From assembly GCF_032854445.1 (NCBI RefSeq), contig NC_088302.1, positions 43,936,645-44,000,644 of the forward strand: a stretch of 64,000 nucleotides of DNA, in the 5' to 3' direction. How positions within the stretch are numbered: position 1 is the first letter of the stretch; each line of letters begins with the position of its first letter. Under the pieces are notes generated by a model. That model did not search any database, had not been told where the DNA came from, and saw only the letters and a program-made list of their open reading frames with translations. This document shows, piece by piece, positions 40,201 to 49,200 of the stretch. Both the position numbers and the translations under genes were made by a program. The DNA comes from Liolophura sinensis. Lineage: Eukaryota; Mollusca; Polyplacophora; Chitonida; Chitonidae.

Positions 40201-43200
40201 TGGGAGAGCCCATGTGAACTTTGACACACCCATGCCAAAATGGTTCAGTCCACTGACCTCTCCTCTTACCTGTTCACTTGGGCTATAAAGTCAGATGAAT
40301 GTTTTACTATAATTATACTTGTAGTGTGGAATAGGGCTCATGGCACTGTACACACAGCCTCTTATTACCCTAATTCCTTAAAGGAGAAGAAAATTTAAAT
40401 ATCAAACAAATACCATTGAAAAGAGTATGCATTTCCTCGCAGGTGCATGCCATAAAAAATTCTAATATGTACCTCAAGTGGATAAATTATAAATAAAGTC
40501 AGAGCCAAAATCTGCTGTGGGCGACTCCATTTTGCCAGAGAACTAGTCCTGAAGTCTTCTGTGTTAGGAGGAGAATTTCCGTCGAAAACCGCTGAAGTGC
40601 AGTTCATACATTTCCTATAGAACTCTACTTCCCAGAAGTTAGCGAACAGTACAGTTCGTTTTCTGCTGGAGGATCAGGAAACCGAAATGTGTGTCGTAGG
40701 TTCCAAGTTTACACGAACAAGCCGGCAGTTTTAACGACTCTCATTGGTTGTGAGGCAACACACCCACAGTAAAGATGGAGGATGTGATGCACTCAGTGAT
40801 TTATGCCAGCTTTGCCATTTGCAGGCTTTATGTGTATGGCGAGGAAAAATCGCAAAATTATCTGGCACCACCAGATAGAAAAAAAATGTGCTCTTTTCAG
40901 CCTATAGTGTCATTTTTTAAAGGTTTTTCTTTTAACCTTTTCGCACATGGAAGAGCAACTTTCAGTGCAATTGTTACACATTTTTCATTTGATTCTGGAG
41001 GCAAACCCACATTGGTTGGGTTGGCTGATTTAAGGGATTCAAATAAAAAGTATCATTTTTTTCAGTCAGCTTAAAATAATGCCTTCAGAATATTCTTGAA
41101 TAAACACTGTGCAAACGTGTGAAAAGGTGGAAGAATTACAGTATACTTCCCTAATTTCCGATAACTGGTGGCTCATGAAAACATAGCTTTGTCTCAACCA
41201 TTCGAACCCTGACAAATGACAGAAGTCGCAAGTTCAAATCTGGCTGTGACTGGTTTGTCTACAGATTTGCAAGGTATCTTCTAAAGGGCACTGATTGACT
41301 CCACCCTTAAATATCCAGGTACTGAACTGCCAAACTTTTGCACTGTACTTGGCATCAAACAACAGTGAACCAGTCTTTTAGCTGATTGTAGTCTATTTTG
41401 TCCTTTGTTTTATGAGTGAAAAGTTTGTAAATAGGGCATTAAACACCACTTAAATTAATAGCAAAAAAAATGTTTTCAGCCTTGTTAGGTTTCAGGTGTA
41501 CCATGGGCTAGCTTCTACTAGCTAGAAAAGTTAAAATTGATTTTATACATCCATATTAAGGCTGATATTATATGATTTGGTTGTGCCTGTCAGTAAACAT
41601 TTTGGCTGTACCTACAGACCTGCTTCACTTAGAGTTATAAAATTTGTTCACATTTCAGCCACCAGAGAACAAAACTGTTGAAAATAAATCACATGGCTTT
41701 AAAATTTACATGGTTATGCTCCTTTATGAGATGAATGGGTGTTTCCTGTCAGCACATTTTGCACAACTGACAGAATGGTTTGAAATAGGATGATCCTATG
41801 TATACCATTCATCAACACCAAACCTTATGTCATTGTCAGTTAGTAACTCTGCCATGACTTCTATGTCTTGGTGAAACTCTTATACACAGTGTATTCAGCC
41901 AGGATGTTTCACCCTTATTTATTTATTTGTTTGTTTGTTTGTTTGTTTTACACTGTGCTCAAGAATATTTCTAGTGGAGAAAACCATCATGAGTTGGACT
42001 TGAACTCACAACAACTGCATTGGTGAGAGGCTTCCTTTTTCTCCCTAACACCTGACAGTATATGACATACTTCTTGCTGTGTGTGTTGACAGTTGGATGA
42101 CTTGGGACGGCTGATGGTGAATGTGTGTAATGTGGTCCCAGGGGGCGTGGTGGTGTTCTTCCCCTCATATGAGTACCAGAGGCTGGTTCACACACACTGG
42201 CTGAGCACAGGGTTCCTACGCAAAATCAACCTGAAGAAAAAGGTAAAGGATAACTCTGAACATTTGGCTGTTAAAATCTGTATTTATGTGTGACTTTATG
42301 GATTATGTGTATGCGCACACATGACATATGCCTTTATGACTACACACCATGATATGTTCCTTTATGACTACATGCGATGAGGTGTGCCTTTATGACTACA
42401 TGCCATGACATATGCCTTTATGACTACATGCCATGACATACGCCTTTATGACTACACACCATGATATGTGCCTTTATGACTACACGCCATGACATATGCC
42501 TTTATGACTACATGCCATGACGTGTGCCTTTATGACTACACGCCATGACGTGTGCCTTTATGACTACACGCCATGACGTATGCCTTCATGACTACATGTG
42601 TATGCTATTAGTTATATGACGACCTTCCGAGGGTATACGGGTAGATATTTGGCTGAAGTCAGCTTCGCCCTGGAAAAATATTAACGGACGAAGCCAAATA
42701 TCTACCCGCATACCCCCGAAAGGTCATCATATTAAAAATTTATCACCATAAAAGCATTTTGGAAACGGAAAACTGAGGAAAGCTGGTACTAACTGGAGTT
42801 GTCTCCCTTTGCGTCAGAGTTCTCATATGTTTCTGGTGGTGGCAGCGGAGCTACGTCGTCATAGTCGCTAATCAGCTGATTTAGGCCAGTCAGGGTAAGC
42901 ATTAGTGCTAATCAGCTGATTTAGGCCAGTCAGGGTAAGCATAAGTGCTAATCAGCTGATTTAGGCCAGTCAGGGTAAGCATAAGTGCTAATCAGCTGAT
43001 TTAGGCCAGCCAGGGTAAGCATTAGTGCTAATCAAATGAAGCGTGCTCAGAAGATGAGACGACAGAATGTTGTGACTGATGTGATTCTGGCGATTGTTAT
43101 TTCGGAAGAGAAGATGTCGATGTGGATAATGTACGATGGGGATGGTACAGTACTCAGTAGTGGAAATTTCAATGCTTAACACTCAGTTTTTGCCCAAATT

Positions 43201-46200
43201 TCATCATGACCAACACATAGGGTGATATGGTCAACATGCAGTGACGAAACTGATTGAGTTTTGGTAGGAACAAAAATTATTGCAGCATGCTCATTGGATT
43301 ATGTCGTATTTCTGGAATAATACTTGCCCATTTTGCCACATTCTTTTTATTAGTGCAAGACAAAAAACATTTCCTTATTTTTGCGGTGTCGTAATGATCA
43401 AAGCAGACGACAAAAAGTTGTCAAGCAAAGCTGTCTCCCTTTTTGTTTACTTTTTTCATCTGTGTGTCTCGCCTTGACTCTTTGGATATATTAGTGTGTG
43501 AGGCCTTTATTCTGGGGTTATATGGAAACTGATGTACTGCCATAGTTACGTCATAACTGGTCTTGTGTGTTTAGCATTTGAACCAATCAGATCAATAGAA
43601 TTGTTTCTGAATGGTGATCAATATGTATATATGTGTATATATAAAAATATATATGTCTACGTACATATACTGGATATTATTGTTGTTATAATATTTTCAC
43701 AAAATGACACACTTTAAAAACACATATCTTTGAAGTTGGAGCAATTTTTATATAATTCTGTCCAAAATATGATCATGAGAAATAACATATTGTGGTCAGG
43801 AAAATATCCTTCTGTGGTTTGTGGACTCATAATCCACTTTTCCTTGAATAACATTTTGCAGTTCCACTGGTTTTTCTGTTATAATCTGGTGTTCCAGTAT
43901 ACATGTATAATAATTGATGTTTGCAAACACATTTTACACTGCTGTCACCATTTTCATATGCATATTTTGTGTTTCTCTTTTATACTTTGCCTGCACATAC
44001 GCATACAAATAATGTGTACATGTACGTTCTGTTACCATGACTACTTACATATGTGTAAGTAGTCATGGTAACAGTCATATCATTTTGCATTAATGAGGAA
44101 TGAGATATCCGTTAGGGTTTCCCTTGTGATCTCTTTTATTAGCAGTATTAAAAAAATATTGACTGAATGATCAATATTGAATATGCAACATAGTATGACT
44201 TGAATAATCCACTTTGTTGTTGTTGTTGTTATCTCTCTGTCAGGTGTACCAGGAGCCTAAGTTAGCAGGCCAGGTGGACGTGGTTTTGTCCCAGTATGCA
44301 GGGTGCATTCAGGTAGGCAAAGGATGAAGGAACAGGTGTAACCCCATCAGCCATAGTGTAACAAGATGATACCATGCGCCCCAAAAGTCCCTCACTCATT
44401 GAGGTTTTAGATCAGGTACTAGAGACAGATCTACATTGCCCTCTGATGTGTGGTAGAGACCACCACCATCTGATCGTACTAATGTGTGATAGAGTTACTC
44501 CCCCTGTTTCAGGCAAAACGGGGAGACTAAAACACAATTATTTCTGTTTAAAGCAGCTGTTTTAGAATAAATGTGATTATTAACTTTCATTAAGCTTGTT
44601 GTAATCATCAGCTGTTGAAAGCAAAAACAGACAGCCAAAAGTAGTGGAAGTTAGGGCAGCCCAAGTTATAAATCAGTACCATATTTCATTGACTTCATTT
44701 TGGGTGGTTAAAATGTTGCTTCTTAAGTGATACCACATGCCAAAACTACGAGATTTGTGGAAGCGACAAAGGTTGGAGTGAAGCTGTACTCACGTACAAT
44801 ACATGCAGTTCTGGAGGGCTGTTCAGTTTTGTTGTTGTTTGTTTATTCACCATTATAATATACAAAACATAAGATTCATATAAACATACAGAAATATACT
44901 GGCGGGAATCAAGTTCCATGGAGCTTGCTCTGTCCCATTCTATCTATTTTGTATTAAGTTTAATGGAGTTATTCCCCCCTGATTCCGGTAGATTATGGCG
45001 GCAGCCTTTCCTGTTTTGTATTGAGTCTCATTGAGTTATCCCCCCTGATTGTTGTAGGGTAATGCCAGTTCAGAGGTCCCTGGGGCTGTACTTTTCTGTG
45101 TGGTGGGAGGCAAAATGAGTGAAGGTATCAACTTCGCAGATGAGATGGGCAGGTTAGCTCTTTTCTTGTGTACTTAAGATTTCATCAGTTTTGTAACAAA
45201 GTGCAAACAAATCTGTGTGGCATCAATGATGAAATGCAGATACCTGTTCAAACAGATGCATGTAACTGTGGCCCTGGTGCCGTTTAAATGGATGATACAT
45301 GTTAAGTACAGATAGAATGGATCGCAGACCTTGTCCACCCTAGTTCCCCAACCTTTTCGCATATAAAGAAGCAACTTTCAGTGCATTATAAGCACTTTTA
45401 AAGTGTGATTTTGGAGAAAAAAACAACATCAGATGGATTGACCAATTACAGGGCTGCCCAAAAAGTATCGTTTTATCAGTCTACACAGGTTGATGCCTTC
45501 AGAATATGCTTGAAAAACACCTTGCAAACATGCGAAAAATTGAAGAATTACAGCATTACAAGATCAAGTTTGCTGAGATTTGTTGTAACTTGTAAGGCAG
45601 AATTAGATGACCTGACCACGACACTCATGACTGTCATAATACCATTTTGTAATAGTATAATATCTCTTGTGGCCAAACTTAATTTTTTGAACATTCAGGA
45701 GACAGATGTTCAAAATTGGCTTTTGACAGGGAATGTTAATGTGTGTGTCTCTGTTTATGGGGCCTTGGTGACAATAAGTGATCCACATTGCTCTTGTGAC
45801 CCTTTGTGAAGTCTAATGTTGTTCAAACGCCATTTGTCTTCAGCCAACACGTGTGCATATCTGTACATCACATGGGTGAATGTTCATCAGTAAGTTGCTG
45901 AAAGTCAGTTTACTGTGGGCACATAAAACTGACATCCATTCTATGTGTGAACCATTTTTGAGCGTGACGTTTGTAACTAACTATCGATTAAATAATATTA
46001 CAACATCAGTGCATGATAAATCCCATTCATTGTTTTGTGTTTCTTTCCTCCCTTCACATCTAGGTGCGTGATCATGGTGGGTTTACCTTACCCTAACTTA
46101 TACTCTCCGGAGCTGAAAGAAAAAATGACCTACCTCAATACCAACTTTGTAAGTTGTCAAATGAGCTTCTTAAAGGGATAGAGAATTGATGCTGATTGGC

Positions 46201-49200
46201 TGACGGTGGAAATAGGATTTCCTAGGTTAAATCTTGCAGCCTAGATCATGCTCGAATAAATGTACCATCCTAATATTCAGCCTGGACTTGCCTGTTTCTC
46301 ACATCAGACAACCAGAATCGATTCGGTATCCCTTTAACTTAAATATTTTCTCATTAATTTGGTAAATATAAAATATTCTAAAATATGACACAATGGATAG
46401 AGCAGGATAAGTGTACAACTTTCATTGTGCATTCACAAAAATCAGCAGCACATAAATTCAGACTATAAATCTTCATCTGTCAAACTTTGTCTTATGAGCT
46501 ACGTACATTGTATAGTGTAGGAGCATCACACATGATTTTCATGAATTGTAACCATCATTTTCGTCACAAAGCGCTTCGATTTCTTTCTATAATGTCGCTA
46601 CCGTGGACGAATTGGAGTCGTACAAGAGTTGACTTGTCAACTTAAGTGTGACTACAAGAATTTCTTTGGCTTAAATTGTGGTAACTGCGATTGACCTTGA
46701 TTGAAAGATTGCATCAAATCACAGAGGTCCGTAGGTAGTCGTAACTCGGGTGAGGCCAATTTCATAGGAATTCAGGGAGGCCCATTCATGGGCCCAGAGT
46801 TAATCAATGTGATGAACGTGTTTGACCAAATCCTTTAGTGTGGCCTGGTCATTGAAGGAAATCACACCAGTTGAATGCATTTATAATTTTCATGGATTTC
46901 TTTCACTGACTTTTCCTGTATAATTGTGAGTGCAAATGGTGATATGTTAATGAAAAATCAAGTCATGTAATTTACTCTTAATCACTACAATTCCACATGA
47001 TTTTCTCATGATTTTTCATCAGCTTGCAAAATGGTGGTTAGTTGATGGAAAATTCCATAAAATTTTACGTCATGTAGTTTAATTCTGTTTTGAGTGTCAA
47101 TTTTTTCAAGCCCAAGTCAAAAGATGGCCGCCTGCCTGGACAAGTCCACTATGAGAATCTGTGTATGAAGGCTGTCAACCAGTCTATTGGTATGTTGTTT
47201 TTTTTGTCTCCAGTGAAGTTAGATTTTCTTACATTCTGTATACAACGAGCCTATTGTAATCCTGAGAACAGTTTACTTTTGACACCCTTAGTGTGTTTTG
47301 AATCCAGATTACTCTGGCTCCCAGTGTAAGTCTGGGGCCCTTTCCATTCGCTCCCTGGTGGCCACTGGAGGAGGTAGTAGCCACTGATGTGTCGTTCCAT
47401 TGACCACTGGAGGAGGTAGTAGCCACTGATGTGTCGTTCCATTGGCCACTGGAAGAGATTGTAGCCACTGATGTGTTGTTCCATTGGCCACTGGAGGAGG
47501 TAGTAGCCACTGATGTGTCGTTCCATTGGCCACTGGAGGAGGTAGTAGCCACTGATGTGTCGTTCCATTGGCCACTGGAAGAGATTGTAGCCACTGATGT
47601 GTTGTTCCATTGGCCACTGGAGGAGGTAGTAGCCACTGATGTGTCGTTCCATTGGCCACTGGAGGAGATTGTAGCCACTGATGTGTTGTTCCATTGGCCA
47701 CTGGAGGAGGTAGTAGCCACTGATGTGTCGTTCCATTGGCCACTGGAGGAGATTGTAGCCACTGATGTGTCGTTCCATTGGCCACTGAGAACAGTGGCAC
47801 TACTGCCGCCACCGCGTGACGGTGGTAGAGTCGGAGGAGTGTTTTACCTTATAGGTCAACATTTTACTCAGCTATTCACAGGGTTACAGTTGCCTCCCAT
47901 ACTACATGGATTGCCAAATGCAGTTCGCAATTTGCATATCAAAGACCCCTGTGGTACAGTTGTGCACTAACTCCCCTCACAGTGTGTTTTACCACCACAA
48001 TGATTTACAACCCCATAACATATGAAGTCACTGCTCTGCAATTCTTACGCATACAGTAAACATTCATAGTTGAAACAGTGTAATAATTTTGGTTTTTCTT
48101 GTTTATTAAATGGCAAGATCTTAGCATGATATAATTAGAGGATAATATCAGTCGTTCTACTTTCTTTTGGTTTAAAGGTCAATATTTGAACGTACTACAT
48201 GACTTGAACATTATGCAGTTTTACAAACTGCTCAATGAGGCAAGCTACCAATATTCTCTGACTGACGTGTTGAAAATCTGTCTTACATTTACACACTAAT
48301 ACATGTGCATTTTCTTAACAAATATGATACATGGCTTGCACTCACTTTAAGATGAAGTATTCCAGTAATCTTATTCAAGGTTGTCTTGTCTGTTCGTGCA
48401 GGAAGGGCCATACGACACAAGAACGACTATGCCAGCATCTTACTGTTAGATCATCGCTACAGCCGAGGGAATGTGGTTAGTAAACTGCCAACCTGGATCT
48501 CTGACCACCTGGTGAAAATGGAGAGGTTTGGACCAGCCTTTGGAGCATTAAGCAAGGTGCTTGCCTTTTCCAGATGTTTTGTTGATATAGCTGTTCTTGG
48601 AATTTTAAACTGTTTTCATGTGTTAACACAGTGAAATATTTATCTGGAATAGATTTGTTACATGTTGTGAACTTTAGAAAGACTGGTACACACTGGAAAA
48701 TGTGCTATATAGTCCTCAATATGTAATAAATAAAATAAGACGCCATACCGGAGAATATTGGTCACAGTCATGGAAACAGTTTCATGAAAGTCCAATACCG
48801 TAATTCTCTTAATTTGGTGGGCTCGTTTTAGCCAATATACAGGTAATTGTAGAAGGAATACAGTAGGTTTTTCGAACAAAGTTTAAAGGTATGCAATAAG
48901 TTAACTTACATTAGCCTGAAGGAATGCTGCAAAGTTCTATGTTTATATAGGCTTCAGACACTTTTTACCAGCAGAGCTTGACCTGTTGAGTGACTCAAGG
49001 AAACTGATATTTCTCAGTACGGCAGTTTCTCTGAACAAATACCACAGGCCAAAAAAATCACCAGCAATGTACTGCTTTAAGTGTATAATTTTGTGCAGAT
49101 ACACATCACAACTCATTTAAAATTTTTGAAAGATATTTTGTGATTATTGCAAATAACGAGTTTGTTTGAAAAAAATCAATCCAGATTCTCGGTATATTGG

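Larger units (their letters stand above)
29571..42092 (+). other. DDX11: Rest of the 14.5-kb DDX11 intron v19
   Basis: No nested gene found on either strand. Repeats listed separately: SINE relics, a 40-bp and a 55-bp array, TIR elements. Stretches 31.6-35.4 kb and 38.4-40.9 kb look mostly unique; pyrimidine-rich (cccct)n and (ccag)n runs occur near 33717-33800. Confidence 0.65.
42243..44243 (+). other. DDX11: DDX11 intron v20
   Basis: Contains a 28-bp array, a 120-bp foldback, a 40-bp array and an 18-bp perfect hairpin, listed separately. Confidence 0.75.

Noticed and set aside
47229-47970. Overlapping open frames of 167-179 codons on both strands
   Set aside because: They come from a 42-bp tandem repeat inside intron v24. 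Open in several frames at once, no family similarity, no splice context.
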